DNA of 64,000 nt from Paenibacillus polymyxa (GCF_018614975.1 NZ_JAGGNR010000002.1:51492-115491); one strand, 5' to 3'; counted from the first letter of the stretch, positions 1 through 9,841 are shown. Notes: a model not told the origin generated them from the sequence alone. Numbers and translations are program-made.

Positions 1-297
1 AGCGATCAGTGGACGAGCGATACTTGTACCAAGCAGGTATTGTCCTTCATAGAGTGCACCTGCCTGGAACATTGGATAGATGAAATCTTTTGCGAATTCA
101 TCACGCAGATCGTCGATGTATACTTTGGAAGCGCCAGTAGCGAGTGCTTTTTCCTCCAAGCCATCCAGTTCGTCCTTTTGTCCAATATCCGCTGTGAATG
201 CGATAATCTCTGCATCATACGTTTCTTTCAACCATTTCAAAATTACAGATGTGTCCAACCCGCCTGAATACGCGAGTACAATTTTTTCCTTAGCCAT
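1..297 (-). CDS. argG: Argininosuccinate synthase, N-terminal part (cut by window edge)
   Basis: ArgG joins citrulline and aspartate with ATP to make argininosuccinate, the penultimate step of arginine synthesis in the cytosol. Only the first 99 residues lie in the window. The protein opens with [17 protein letters not shown], in which SGGLDTS is the N-type ATP pyrophosphatase P-loop of the family. The ATG at 297 is preceded by a GGGGAGG ribosome binding site about ten bases upstream. It lies 93 bp downstream of argF on the same strand and is probably the last visible gene of the arginine operon; argH would be expected just outside the window. Identification is from the well-conserved N-terminus. 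Confidence 0.95.
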   Translation of the reverse strand, partial: MAKEKIVLAYSGGLDTSVILKWLKETYDAEIIAFTADIGQKDELDGLEEKALATGASKVYIDDLRDEFAKDFIYPMFQAGALYEGQYLLGTSIARPLIA

Positions 298-390
298 GTT
301 CGATGGTCCTCCCCAAGATCAGTTGCTATAAACTTTTATCTATCATCGCGAAATCTGCACCTAAAATCAACCCATTCAATGAAATAGCAG

Positions 391-1356
391 CTATTCGCTC
401 ATTAACGCAGCCATTAATGCTTTCTGTGCATGCAAGCGATTCTCCGCCTGATCAAAGATCAGGGAGTTCGGCCCGTCAATTACACCGGCACTCACTTCTT
501 CGCCGCGGTGTGCTGGCAGACAATGCAAGAACATGTAGTCCGGCTTCGCGCCTTTCATCAGTTCCTCGTCCACTTGATATGCTGCAAATGCCTGCTCCCG
601 AATCTTCTGCTCTTCTTCAAAGCCCATGCTTGCCCATACATCCGTGTACACGATATCTGCATCTTTGGCTGCTTCTTGTGCACTGTAGGTTACAGTCACT
701 TCCGAACCGCTCTCTTGTGCAATGATTCGTGCCTGCTCCACAACTGCGCTATCCGGCTCATAGCCTTCTGGTGTTGCTACAGCAACATGCATACCCATCT
801 TCGCTGCTCCGAGCATAAGGGAGTGTGCCATGTTGTTGCCATCTCCGATGTAGGCTATTTTCAGACCTGCCAGCTTGCCTTTGTGCTCCAGCACTGTTTG
901 GAAGTCTGCCAGTACCTGACAAGGATGTGCCGCATCGCTCAGGCCGTTAATGACCGGAACATCGGCATGCTCTGCCAGTTCAGTTACATTATGGTGTCCA
1001 AAGGTACGGATCATGATGCCGTCCAGGTAGCGGGACAATACTTTGGCTGTATCATGTGTCGTTTCCCCACGCCCCAGCTGGATATCATTTTTGCTCAGGA
1101 AGAGCGCATGTCCGCCCAATTGGAACATACCTACTTCAAAGGATACACGCGTACGTGTGGATGATTTTTCAAAAATAAGTCCGATCGTTTTACCTTTCAA
1201 CGGTTGAAAGGGTACACCGCTTTTTTGCTTGCCTTTAATCTCAATCGCAAGATCAAGCAGATAACGAATCTCCTCTGCCGTGTAGTCCGTGAATTCGATA
1301 AAATCCCGGCCTCTCAGATCAATCTTCTGAATCTTTTCCGTCTGTTGTGCTGTCAT
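391..1356 (-). CDS. argF: Ornithine carbamoyltransferase
   Basis: Transfers the carbamoyl group from carbamoyl phosphate to ornithine, giving citrulline. The 321-residue length is typical. The carbamoyl phosphate motif STRTR is at residues 66-70, an HPCQ motif lies near residue 147 and the ornithine-side HCLP motif near residue 280. The ATG at 1356 follows an AAGGAGG site with good spacing. About 200 bp separate it from argD upstream, with no gene in between, so it is probably cotranscribed with argCJBD. No carAB genes lie between argD and argF, unlike the Bacillus subtilis operon. Confidence 0.97.
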   Translation of the reverse strand: MTAQQTEKIQKIDLRGRDFIEFTDYTAEEIRYLLDLAIEIKGKQKSGVPFQPLKGKTIGLIFEKSSTRTRVSFEVGMFQLGGHALFLSKNDIQLGRGETTHDTAKVLSRYLDGIMIRTFGHHNVTELAEHADVPVINGLSDAAHPCQVLADFQTVLEHKGKLAGLKIAYIGDGNNMAHSLMLGAAKMGMHVAVATPEGYEPDSAVVEQARIIAQESGSEVTVTYSAQEAAKDADIVYTDVWASMGFEEEQKIREQAFAAYQVDEELMKGAKPDYMFLHCLPAHRGEEVSAGVIDGPNSLIFDQAENRLHAQKALMAALMSE

Positions 1357-1555
1357 CTATAATGTCCTCCTTATTTCCGGTTCCCTGCACCCGCATGGGC
1401 AGAAGAGTGAGCAACGTCGACACTTTGGCTGGGTACTTCTCAAGTTTATTCATCTCCGCCTTCTGCAAGTTCACCGCGCGGCTACAGGGATTCATCATCT
1501 CATTCTGCTTCGAGGCCAGTAATGGCCCCGAGACAGAAAGGTTCTCATTTTTATA

Positions 1556-2815
1556 TTAGGCTTTCGCCGCTACGTGCTCTTCGATCAATGTGGCTACAAG
1601 GGATACCGCCTCGTCGATCTCTTCTTTGCTCACATACAGGTTCGGAAGCAAACGAATCACATTGGGTCCTGCAGAGACGAACAAAATACCGCGTTTTTGT
1701 CCAGCAAGCACAATATCACCTACCGGCTCAGCACATTCAATACCGACGAGCAATCCCATGCCACGTACTTCCTTCACAAAGGAATTGCCTGCCAAGCGAT
1801 TCCGCAGGGAACTCATCAGGTATTCGCCCATTTCCGCTGCACGCTCTGGCAAACGATCTTCCAGCATCGTTTCGATGGTTGCAATCACAACGGATGAAGC
1901 AAGTGGTGTTCCACCAAAGGTGGTCGCATGGCTACCTGGTGTGAACGCATCTCGCAGGAAACCTTTACCCAGCATTGCACCTACAGGGAAACCACTGCCG
2001 ATACCTTTGGCAACGGTGAACACGTCTGGCTCAATGCCATAATGTTCGTGTGCAAACAGTTTACCTGTACGTCCCATTCCTGTTTGTACTTCATCAACAA
2101 TTAACAGCAACCCGTGCTCGTCACATAATTTCCGTACATGTTTGACGAATTCCGGCTCAACCGGATATACACCACCCTCGGCCTGAACCATCTCTAGCAT
2201 AATAGCTGCTGTGTTGGGTCCAATTGCAGCTTCGAGTGCAGGGATATCATGCAAAGGTACGGTGACAAATCCGGCTGGCAATGGTAAAAATCCTTCTTTC
2301 ACCTTATCCTGTCCGGTTGCTGTCAATGTAGCGAGTGTCCGTCCGTGGAAGGACTGGGCAAAAGTAATTACTTCATAGCGATCTGTGCCTTTCACCTTCT
2401 GGTGATAACGACGTGCGACTTTAATAGCTGCTTCGTTCGCTTCGGCACCACTGTTACAGAAGAACACTGCATCAGCGCACGTATTGGCTGTCAGCAATGC
2501 CGCTGCCTTCTCCTGGCCCGGAATCTGAAACAGGTTGGACACATGCCACAGCTCATCAATTTGAGCTTTCAGCTTGGCGCCGACTTTCTCCGGTGCATGG
2601 CCCAGGCTCGTTACAGCAAGGCCACACATGAAATCGAGATAACGGTTGCCTTGATCATCCCACAACCAGCTGCCTTTACCTTTGACCAGACTGATTGGAT
2701 AACGCGCATACGTCGGGAAAAGCGAGCTTTCCGTCTGTGCCGCTGCACCTGTTGCTGCTGCGCCCGCTACTGCTGTGCCAGAACCTGGCTGTTCGTTGCC
2801 TTTTGCCATGACCAT
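1556..2815 (-). CDS. argD: Acetylornithine aminotransferase
   Basis: PLP-dependent class III aminotransferase converting N-acetylglutamate semialdehyde to N-acetylornithine. The cofactor lysine is in the motif VFTVAKGIGSGFP, and the SGAEANEAAIK phosphate-binding segment is clear. An open frame extends upstream to 2917, but AGGAG at 2820-2824 points to ATG 2815 (spacing 4) or ATG 2809 (spacing 10); the upstream extension runs toward a repeat and lacks family similarity. The first about 30 residues after the start are Ala/Gly-rich and not part of the fold. It lies between argB and argF. The start is uncertain by two codons; the function is not. Confidence 0.93.
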   Translation of the reverse strand: MVMAKGNEQPGSGTAVAGAAATGAAAQTESSLFPTYARYPISLVKGKGSWLWDDQGNRYLDFMCGLAVTSLGHAPEKVGAKLKAQIDELWHVSNLFQIPGQEKAAALLTANTCADAVFFCNSGAEANEAAIKVARRYHQKVKGTDRYEVITFAQSFHGRTLATLTATGQDKVKEGFLPLPAGFVTVPLHDIPALEAAIGPNTAAIMLEMVQAEGGVYPVEPEFVKHVRKLCDEHGLLLIVDEVQTGMGRTGKLFAHEHYGIEPDVFTVAKGIGSGFPVGAMLGKGFLRDAFTPGSHATTFGGTPLASSVVIATIETMLEDRLPERAAEMGEYLMSSLRNRLAGNSFVKEVRGMGLLVGIECAEPVGDIVLAGQKRGILFVSAGPNVIRLLPNLYVSKEEIDEAVSLVATLIEEHVAAKA

Positions 2816-2872
2816 ATCACTCCTATTGGTTGGTGCAACGGCAATCATATAAGAGCCCTGACTTACACTAGA

Positions 2873-3045
2873 CCACTCCGATTGCAGGACCATCTTTTGA
2901 ACGTACGCATACTCCACTTCGATGACAGAACAACCTTTCGATCGCTGTTATCCCCGGATTTTTTTGATTGCCCCTTAAAGGGGGAAATCCGGGGATAAAG
3001 GCGCACGCTCCGCTTCTTCAGGTTATTTCTGTCCTCTCCGTTATG
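2873..3045 (+). repeat. Intergenic hairpin repeat, copy A
   Basis: Imperfect palindrome between argD and argB. The inner arms are GTTATCCCCGGATTT (from about 2946) and AAATCCGGGGATAA (2985-2998), followed by the asymmetric right arm AGGCGCACGCTCCGCTTCTT. Four more copies occur at 4096, 8556, 11199 and 14023, all in the same orientation. The minus-strand open frame inside it is a by-product of the repeat, not a gene. Confidence 0.85.
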
Positions 3046-3177
3046 CATTTTTATTCTTCAGATTGGTTCTGCACCCTACGATATGTGAGTGTAATATTAG
3101 ATTTCTTATATTAAAAAGCCGTGCACATATTTTTTTATTTAAATAAGACTATTAAGACCCTAGCGTATCGAGCAATT

Positions 3178-4017
3178 TTATTGCATACGGATGATTCTAG
3201 TTCCGATGATTTCTCCGCCGAGTACACGGCTCAGGATTTGGGGTACGCTGCCGTCTACGATGACGACCTCACGTACTTGGCCATGGATACAAGCGATTGC
3301 TGCACGCACTTTGGGAATCATGCCGCCATAGATTTCTCCGGTCTGGATCATGTCCTCAATCTCTTGTACAGATACAGATGGCAATACTTTTTTCTCGCCG
3401 CCTACGTTCTTCATGATGCCAGGAACATCTGTCACAACAATCATCCGGCTTACGCCGAGATGAGACGCCACTGCACCCGCAGCTGTATCAGCGTTGATGT
3501 TGTAGCGTTGTCCGGTTGCATCCACACCAACTGGTGCGATAACCGGCATATAACCCATGTTCACGATGCCTTGGATAATCTCTGCGTTCACACCAGTAAC
3601 ATCGCCTACCCAACCGATCTCTGCGTGGTTTGTAACAGGTTTAGCCTGAATCAGACCTCCATCGACGCCGGACAAGCCTAGTGCACGACCGCCCACACGT
3701 TGAATCAAACGCACGATCTGTTTGTTGATACTGCCCGCAAGCACCATCTCCACTACGTCCAGCACAGGTTCAGTTGTTTTGCGCAGGCCATTAACGAATT
3801 CGGTTTCGATACCAAGCTTCGCCAGGTTATCCGAAATCGCAGGACCTCCACCATGCACGATTACCGGCTGCGTGCCCTGAGACTGCAAATCACGCAGATC
3901 CGCAAAGAAAGACTCAGGTAATGCTGCGAGCGTACTGCCCCCACATTTCATGACAAACATCTGCTTCTCAGTACCCGCTTCCGTTCCGGTACTATCATTT
4001 GGCAATGTTGAATTCAA
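3178..4017 (-). CDS. argB: Acetylglutamate kinase
   Basis: Phosphorylates N-acetylglutamate with ATP, the second step of the acetylated arginine pathway. Amino acid kinase family: MKCGGSTL near the N-terminus is the phosphate-binding strand and VIVHGGGP the glycine-rich substrate loop; a DVPGIM segment near residue 210 is also typical. The open frame reaches an ATG at 4053, but an AAAGGAG site sits eight bases before TTG 4017, so TTG is the probable start, giving 279 residues. Repeat copy B lies just upstream, between argJ and argB. Confidence 0.94.
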   Translation of the reverse strand: MNSTLPNDSTGTEAGTEKQMFVMKCGGSTLAALPESFFADLRDLQSQGTQPVIVHGGGPAISDNLAKLGIETEFVNGLRKTTEPVLDVVEMVLAGSINKQIVRLIQRVGGRALGLSGVDGGLIQAKPVTNHAEIGWVGDVTGVNAEIIQGIVNMGYMPVIAPVGVDATGQRYNINADTAAGAVASHLGVSRMIVVTDVPGIMKNVGGEKKVLPSVSVQEIEDMIQTGEIYGGMIPKVRAAIACIHGQVREVVIVDGSVPQILSRVLGGEIIGTRIIRMQ

Positions 4018-4095
4018 GTGAGCAACTCCTTTCTTAGTAAAAATCACATTCAATAAAATTCAACACCTTTAAAAGATGACAAAGGCTGCTATTAG

Positions 4096-4230
4096 TCCAT
4101 TCCGAATTCGGATTGTTCTTTCGATCGCTGTTGTTTCCAGGTTTTTTTGAATTCCTACTATATGGGGGAAAACCCGGAGACAAAGGCGACCGCTCCGCTT
4201 CTTCAGAATCAATTCCGTCTTCTCCATTGC
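4096..4230 (+). repeat. Intergenic hairpin repeat, copy B
   Basis: Diverged member of the same family, between argJ and argB. It keeps CTTTCGATCGCTGTT on the left and CCGCTCCGCTTCTTCAG on the right. The inner stem is altered (TTTCCAGG against AACCCGGAGA) yet can still pair in part. Confidence 0.75.
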
Positions 4231-4352
4231 TATCGCTATATATCAAACATTAAAATAACAAGTTTAAATTTCATTGATGATTTTTGAAATATTTCAAACC
4301 AGCTTCACAATAGAAGATAGCTGTTTCGCAAACATTTTGTCCCAAAGGCTTA

Positions 4353-5591
4353 TTACGTGCGGTATGCTGCGTTAATTCGGACGTAGTCATACGTCAGGTC
4401 ACAGCCCCAGGCTGTAGCCGTTCCTTCGCCATGGTGCAGATCTACCACAATGCGAACTGTATCGGTCTGCAAATAAGCCAATGCCAATTCTTCGTCAAAC
4501 ACGACTGGGCGAGACTGGGCGAGTACCGAGATATCTCCCAGTCGGATATCCACGGTATCAGGGTTCACCGGCTGTCCTGCACGCCCTACGGCTGCAATAA
4601 TCCGTCCCCAGTTGGCGTCAGCGCCAAACATGGCGGATTTCACCAGACTGGAACCTATGACGGTTTTGGCAATTGCTTGCGCGGATTCATCACTTACTGC
4701 ACCTGTCACTTCTACCTCAACCAGTTTGGTTGCTCCTTCACCATCGCGAGCAATGGCTTTGGCCAGCACTTGGCATACATAGGTGAAGCCGGCTGCAAAA
4801 GCGTCCCAATCTGGATGTTCTGTGGTCAGCTCTTCATTGCCTGCATAACCACTGGACATAGCTACCAGCATGTCGTTTGTACTTGTATCTCCATCTACGG
4901 TAATCATGTTAAATGTATGATTGGTTGCCTGGCGCAGCAGGCGCTGCAACGCTTCTGCACCAATGACCGCGTCAGAGGTCATGAAAGCGAGCATGGTCGC
5001 CATATTCGGATGAATCATACCCGAGCCTTTGGCGGCTCCCGCAATCGTAACCGTCTTACCGTTAACCAGAACGGAGACGCAAGCTTCCTTTTTCACCAAA
5101 TCCGTTGTCAGAATCGCTTGTGAAAATTGCTCCGCCTCATTCGACTCCTTGCCCATATGCGCTGGAAGTCCGGTGATGCCTGAATGTACAGCATCCATTT
5201 TGAGCAATTCCCCAATGACACCTGTGGATGCCACAGCTACGTCCTCTTCTGCAACACCGAACTCACGCGCAGCAGCCGAACGCATCGCATAAGCATCTTC
5301 TTCCCCTTGTTGCCCTGTACATGCATTGGCATTACCACTGTTCACGATAACAGCCTGAAGGCGTCCGTTGCTCAAGCTTTCGCGCGTTACTTTAAGTGGT
5401 GCCGCCTGAAACACGTTCGTTGTGTATACAGCAGCTGCTGTAGCTGGTACATCACATCGGATCGCTCCGATGTCATTACGAGATGTCTTTTTCAATCCGC
5501 AGTGAAGTCCACCAGCAGTGAATCCCCCAGGGGTTACAATTGTTCCGTTCTCAACCACGGTAAAAGTCTGTTGCTCCACATTCGTTCCCAT
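4353..5591 (-). CDS. argJ: Bifunctional glutamate N-acetyltransferase / amino-acid acetyltransferase
   Basis: Recycles the acetyl group from N-acetylornithine to glutamate, and in bifunctional forms also acetylates glutamate from acetyl-CoA. The 412-residue protein carries the autocleavage site GMIHPNMATMLAF; in this Ntn-hydrolase family the Thr of ATM becomes the nucleophile after self-cleavage into alpha and beta chains. A GGGGGA site seven bases before ATG 5591 supports the start. It lies 130 bp downstream of argC. No argA-type gene is visible here. Whether it is mono- or bifunctional cannot be read from sequence. Confidence 0.95.
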   Translation of the reverse strand: MGTNVEQQTFTVVENGTIVTPGGFTAGGLHCGLKKTSRNDIGAIRCDVPATAAAVYTTNVFQAAPLKVTRESLSNGRLQAVIVNSGNANACTGQQGEEDAYAMRSAAAREFGVAEEDVAVASTGVIGELLKMDAVHSGITGLPAHMGKESNEAEQFSQAILTTDLVKKEACVSVLVNGKTVTIAGAAKGSGMIHPNMATMLAFMTSDAVIGAEALQRLLRQATNHTFNMITVDGDTSTNDMLVAMSSGYAGNEELTTEHPDWDAFAAGFTYVCQVLAKAIARDGEGATKLVEVEVTGAVSDESAQAIAKTVIGSSLVKSAMFGADANWGRIIAAVGRAGQPVNPDTVDIRLGDISVLAQSRPVVFDEELALAYLQTDTVRIVVDLHHGEGTATAWGCDLTYDYVRINAAYRT

Positions 5592-5721
5592 ATCATATCC
5601 CCCGTATGCGTTCAGCTATATGCCGATGATCCGCCTGCCTAACCTGATCCGTTCTCCCTAAGTGACTCCGAGAAAGCACTTTACACCGAATGTTCCAGCA
5701 CTCCTCCTGAATTCCAATCCC

Positions 5722-6771
5722 TTATGGATATACCGGTGTCATGTTCAGCCCGAGGTTCTCCTCCCATCCCATCATCAGGTTCATATTTTGAATCGCTTGC
5801 CCGGAAGCACCCTTCACCAGGTTGTCGATGACCGAAATAATCGTCAAACGCCCTGTGCGAGGATCTACCGCAAATCCGATATCACAATAGTTGGATCCGT
5901 ACACTTCTTTGGTAGAAGGCCAGATGCCCGGTTCACGTACACGTACGAAAGGTCTGTTCTCATAATATTTGCGGTACAAATCTACGATCTCCCGATCGCT
6001 GTGTTCCCCAACAAGGTTTGCATACATCGTACTCATGATTCCACGTGTCATTGGCACCAGATGTGTTGTGAAGGTAACCGTAACAGGCGTTCCCGTTATA
6101 CTGCCAAGCACTTGTTCAATCTCGGGAATATGTTGGTGTTTATTCAGCTTATAGGCTTTGAAATTCTCATTCATCTCTGCATAATGGTTTGTCAGACTTG
6201 TTCCGCGTCCTGCTCCAGATACACCTGATTTAGCATCAATAATGATAGTAGAAGGATTAATCCAGCCTGCCTCTACAGCAGGGATCAGTCCAAGAAGTGT
6301 AGCCGTTGGATAACAGCCCGGGTTCGATATAAAATTCTGTCCCTTCACTTTTTCACCATACACCTCAGCCATGCCGTATACCGCTTGCTCCAGCAAAGCA
6401 GCTGAAGGCGCCGGATGTTTATACCACTCTTCGTACACCGTTCCATCCTTGAGTCTGAAATCGCCAGACAGGTCAATGACCTTAAGCCCTGCTGCCAGCA
6501 GGCTTGGTACGAGCTTTGCACTTACGCCGGACGGGGTCGCTGTGAATACCAGATCCGCACGACTCGCAATTTCAGCCGGATCTACACCGTCGAGTGGCCT
6601 GTGAATCACGTCCGTCAAATGCGGAAATCCATCTGCGATGGACTCACCACTGCTCGATGATGAGATCACCGATGTGATTTCAACCAGCGGATGGTTCTGG
6701 AAAAAACGAATCAGCTCCACCCCGCCGTAGCCGGTGGAACCGACGATTGCTACTTTTAATTTGTTATTCAC
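5722..6771 (-). CDS. argC: N-acetyl-gamma-glutamyl-phosphate reductase
   Basis: NADPH-dependent reduction of N-acetylglutamyl phosphate to the semialdehyde. It begins with the Rossmann motif VAIVGSTGYGGVEL, and the catalytic cysteine is in NPGCYPTATLL. The frame is open to 6948, but the protein similarity begins at NNKLKVAIVG. A GGGGGAG site six bases before GTG 6771 makes GTG the likely start, giving 349 residues. It is the first gene of the arginine operon, and the promoter at 6875-6903 lies upstream. Confidence 0.94.
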   Translation of the reverse strand: MNNKLKVAIVGSTGYGGVELIRFFQNHPLVEITSVISSSSSGESIADGFPHLTDVIHRPLDGVDPAEIASRADLVFTATPSGVSAKLVPSLLAAGLKVIDLSGDFRLKDGTVYEEWYKHPAPSAALLEQAVYGMAEVYGEKVKGQNFISNPGCYPTATLLGLIPAVEAGWINPSTIIIDAKSGVSGAGRGTSLTNHYAEMNENFKAYKLNKHQHIPEIEQVLGSITGTPVTVTFTTHLVPMTRGIMSTMYANLVGEHSDREIVDLYRKYYENRPFVRVREPGIWPSTKEVYGSNYCDIGFAVDPRTGRLTIISVIDNLVKGASGQAIQNMNLMMGWEENLGLNMTPVYP

Positions 6772-7101
6772 TCTCGCTCCCCCAATCTCGATGTATGCGC
6801 TACTTGTGCTATGTCCTTGCCTGAAGGATACTTGAACACAGCAATTCCGTCGCTTATATGCATATTTGTGTATTATTATACGACTATGGTTATATAAATA
6901 CAACACTCTATCATCAATTTCACATGGATTTCCATCCAATCCGAACATATCTTTTTTACTATCCGGGACGAATAGGTATACATCTGTTAAAATACGTATT
7001 AGTAGGAAACATTACAATCAGGGTCTCATTCATAACTAACCTGCTAATCAAGGACATATGAATAGACTCATGATGGTCATTATGAGACATGGGGGACTAT
7101 A
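6772..7101. other. Divergent intergenic region argC / cls
   Basis: About 330 bp between two divergent genes. Besides the argC promoter, the cls side holds a GGGGGA ribosome binding site at 7091-7096. No clear -35/-10 pair was recognised for cls, and no T-box or riboswitch-like structure was seen. Confidence 0.6.
6875..6903 (-). promoter_or_regulatory. Sigma-A type promoter of the arg operon
   Basis: On the minus strand: -35 TTGTAT (6898-6903), a 17-bp spacer and a perfect -10 TATAAT (6875-6880), about 100 bases before argC. The AT-rich segment 6852-6882 around and downstream of the -10 contains a perfect ATATGCATAT palindrome and could hold an ArgR/AhrC operator, but I do not see a convincing pair of ARG boxes. 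Confidence 0.7.
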
Positions 7102-8550
7102 GTGCATATCGAATCCATTTTACTTATTGTGCTCTTGGGCCTGAATATTATTTTTGCGGCAGCCGTCGTTTTCTTCGAACGGAAGGATGCCAGCGCTTCC
7201 TGGGCTTGGCTGCTTGTATTGAACTTTATTCCGGTGTTTGGGTTTGTACTTTATCTTTTAACCGGTCAGAATCTGACCCGATACCGGCTTTTCCAGTGGA
7301 AAGAACGTAAGAAGCTTGGGCTCGAGGAACGTATTGAAGCCCAGCTCGCACAGTTGCATGATAATCGTAACCCCTTCCGCAACCAGGCAACCGAGAGTAG
7401 CCAGGACATGATCTACATGAACCTGAAGCAGAACGGCGCACTGCTGACAGAGGACAATGCCGTTGAGATCATTACGGACGGAACGGACAAATTCCAGCGT
7501 CTCCTGGACGACATCGAAGCGGCTCAGGATCATGTGCACGTACAATACTACATCTATAGAAGCGACCGTCTGGGCAAAAGAATCCGGGATGCACTTATCC
7601 GCAAAGCGCGGGAAGGCATCAAAGTCCGTTTACTGTATGACGCACTCGGCTCACGGCGGGTATCCAAACGTTTTTTCAAAGAATTGCGCGAAGCAGGCGG
7701 TTTGGTTGAGGTCTTTTTCCCATCCAAATTCAGTCTGATTAACTTGCGTATGAACTACCGGAACCACCGTAAGATTGTCATTATTGATGGTAACCTTGGG
7801 TACACGGGTGGATTTAATGTCGGAGATGAGTATCTCGGACTGAACTCGAAATTCGGTTACTGGCGTGACACACATCTGCGTATTCAGGGGAATGCCGTTC
7901 ATGCGCTGCAGACCCGTTTCCTTCTGGATTGGAATGAAGCGTCCAAGCAACACGACACACCTTACGTTCCGGCGCATTTCCCTCATATCGAGGGCACAGG
8001 AAAGATTGCCATGCAGATTGTCTCCAGTGGACCGGATGCAGAGACCGAGCATATCAAGAACAGTTATCTTAAGATGATTAATGGAGCCAAACATTCGATT
8101 CTGATTCAAACGCCTTATTTTATCCCGGATGCCAGTGTATTCGAAGCTATTCGTCTCGCGTGTCTGTCCGGCATAGATGTTCGCATTATGATTCCAAATA
8201 AACCCGACCATGCCTTCGTATATTGGGCTACGTTATCTTATATTGGTGAGTTGCTGAAGGTTGGCGCCAAAGTATTTATATACGATAATGGCTTCATTCA
8301 TGCCAAAACACTTATCATTGACAGTTTGGTTGCATCCGTGGGAACCGCCAATATTGACTACCGCAGTTTCCGGTTGAACTTTGAGGTTAATGCTTTTATG
8401 TATGATGAAGCGATTGCGACAGCACTTGTACAAACCTTTGAGCACGACCTGCATGTATCGCGGGAAATGACACTCGATGAATACCAAAAACGCAGTCTGA
8501 TTATCCGCTTCAAAGAAGCCATTTCCCGTCTGTTATCTCCTATTCTGTAG
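7102..8550 (+). CDS. cls: Cardiolipin synthase
   Basis: Membrane phospholipase-D-type enzyme that condenses two phosphatidylglycerols into cardiolipin. Two hydrophobic segments occupy roughly residues 1-55. Two HKD motifs follow: HRKIVIID near residue 222 and HAKTLIID near residue 399. The 482-residue length is usual for the bacterial enzyme. The start is GTG 7102 with GGGGGA five bases upstream. It is the only complete plus-strand gene in the window and is convergent with the YitT-family gene, the two sharing a two-way terminator. Confidence 0.95.
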   Translation: MHIESILLIVLLGLNIIFAAAVVFFERKDASASWAWLLVLNFIPVFGFVLYLLTGQNLTRYRLFQWKERKKLGLEERIEAQLAQLHDNRNPFRNQATESSQDMIYMNLKQNGALLTEDNAVEIITDGTDKFQRLLDDIEAAQDHVHVQYYIYRSDRLGKRIRDALIRKAREGIKVRLLYDALGSRRVSKRFFKELREAGGLVEVFFPSKFSLINLRMNYRNHRKIVIIDGNLGYTGGFNVGDEYLGLNSKFGYWRDTHLRIQGNAVHALQTRFLLDWNEASKQHDTPYVPAHFPHIEGTGKIAMQIVSSGPDAETEHIKNSYLKMINGAKHSILIQTPYFIPDASVFEAIRLACLSGIDVRIMIPNKPDHAFVYWATLSYIGELLKVGAKVFIYDNGFIHAKTLIIDSLVASVGTANIDYRSFRLNFEVNAFMYDEAIATALVQTFEHDLHVSREMTLDEYQKRSLIIRFKEAISRLLSPIL

Positions 8551-8555
8551 CGGAG

Positions 8556-8654
8556 GCACTTCAATGACAGAATCGCCTTCCGATCGCTGTTATCTCCTGG
8601 ATAAAGGCGAACGCTTCGTTTCTTCAGGCTATTCCTGTCCTCTACGTTATCGTG
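8556..8654 (+). repeat. Intergenic hairpin repeat, copy C (lacks inner hairpin)
   Basis: Follows the cls stop codon. It reads TGACAGAATCGCCTTCCGAT through ATCTCCTGGATAAAGGCGAA to TTCCTGTCCTCTACGTTAT. Compared with the other copies, the inner stem-loop of about 45 bases is missing, as if deleted between the two arms. Confidence 0.75.
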
Positions 8655-8681
8655 AAGTTTAGTTGAAATTATAGTAATAGT

Positions 8682-8737
8682 AAAAAACAGGCATATCCTC
8701 TCCCGTCATTTTGGAGAAGGATGTACCTGTTTTTTTC
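8682..8737. terminator. Bidirectional terminator between cls and yitT-like gene
   Basis: AAAAAACAGG on the left pairs with CCTGTTTTTTT on the right, around the inner stem TCCTCTCC / GGAGAAGGA. A/T tracts on both sides suit the convergent genes. Confidence 0.85.
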
Positions 8738-8797
8738 TTGTTTTGAACTTCCAAACGTATGAGCCTACACGGCTCAATCGCTATTTCTCACACCCGT

Positions 8798-9706
8798 TCA
8801 CACATGTTCTCCCCGCTTAAAACCTTCGCCGAGCACTTCGTGCGCGTTACTGATAATGACAAAAGCTCCCGGGTCCACAGACCGGATCAACGCTTTGAGT
8901 CTAGGAACCTCATTTTGCCCAACAACTACCATCAGTACTGTTCGTTGATCGTCGGTGTAACCACCTTTGGCTTCCAGCTTCGTTAATCCGCGATCCAAGT
9001 CATCCAGAATCACTTTGCTTATCGCTTCCGTCTGGTTGGAGATAATATACGCCACCTTGGAGAAGCCGAGCCCCATCTCGACGGCATCGATCACTTTACC
9101 AGTAACATACAATCCAATTAGCGCATAGAGAGACTGCTCCAATGACAATACAAAAGCAGCCATAATAATAACCGTAGCATCCATGATGACTACACACAAT
9201 GAGTAACTCAGTCCGCTGTATTTCTGTACGATTCTGGCAAGAATGCTCATGCCCCCTGTTGATCCTCGTCCACGGTATACAATGCCAATCCCCAGACCCA
9301 CACCAATTCCGCCATATAGTGAACCAAGTAGCGGATTTGTTGTTGGAATGGCCCAATCCTTCGTGAGATAGACTAACAGTGGCAGGACAATACTGCCAAG
9401 GACTGAACGGATCCCATACTGTTTACCAATGAGCAGGAAACCCGCGATCAGGAGTGGGATATTAATTGCCCACTGGGTGTATGCGGGCTCCCAATTAAGC
9501 CATTCCTTGCCTAGGATTGATAACCCGGACACCCCGCCTGAAGCAATCTGATTGGGTAATAGAAATAAATTAAAGGCCACTGCAATTAAAAACGAGCCTA
9601 CAATGATAGATACCGTATCTACCACGTTCCTCCATGGGCCATTAAGTGGAATGAGACTAGTTATCCTCTTTTTGCGATTATTATGAAATTGTGATCGTTG
9701 TTGCAT
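8798..9706 (-). CDS. YitT family (DUF2179) membrane protein
   Basis: Integral membrane protein of 302 residues. The first about 200 residues have several hydrophobic segments (for example VDTVSIIVGSFLIAVAFNLF) with the family's glycine-rich RGRGSTGG loop. The C-terminal about 90 residues form the soluble DUF2179 domain (GGYTDDQRTVLMVVV). Several paralogues usually occur in Bacillus-type genomes; the transported or sensed substrate is not established. It lies alone between cls and prfB with terminators on both sides. Confidence 0.85.
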   Translation of the reverse strand: MQQRSQFHNNRKKRITSLIPLNGPWRNVVDTVSIIVGSFLIAVAFNLFLLPNQIASGGVSGLSILGKEWLNWEPAYTQWAINIPLLIAGFLLIGKQYGIRSVLGSIVLPLLVYLTKDWAIPTTNPLLGSLYGGIGVGLGIGIVYRGRGSTGGMSILARIVQKYSGLSYSLCVVIMDATVIIMAAFVLSLEQSLYALIGLYVTGKVIDAVEMGLGFSKVAYIISNQTEAISKVILDDLDRGLTKLEAKGGYTDDQRTVLMVVVGQNEVPRLKALIRSVDPGAFVIISNAHEVLGEGFKRGEHV

Positions 9707-9778
9707 GTTTATCGTGCTCTCCTTTGTTGTGACCGATCAGTTGTTCGTTCATATTCTCTGTATCCTATAAAATGATTC

Positions 9779-9837
9779 AAAAAAAAGCTCCCGTATACAC
9801 CAGCATACGCCTACACGTATGGGTCCATACAGGAACT
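9779..9837 (-). terminator. Terminator downstream of prfB
   Basis: On the minus strand a long imperfect stem (GTTCCTGTATGG... pairing with ...TATACGGGAGC, apex CCATACG/CGTATG) ends in a run of eight T. It lies right after the prfB stop codon. Confidence 0.8.
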
Positions 9838-9841
9838 TATT

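Noticed and set aside
2863..3048. Minus-strand small ORF between argD and argB (and similar ones at 4034-4246 and 14033-14245)
   Set aside because: The shared peptide comes from the palindromic repeat family itself; no ribosome sites, and coding potential is an accident of the repeat.
6841..6900. ArgR operator at the argC promoter
   Set aside because: AT-rich partial palindromes exist but no clear pair of ARG boxes; not claimed as a feature.
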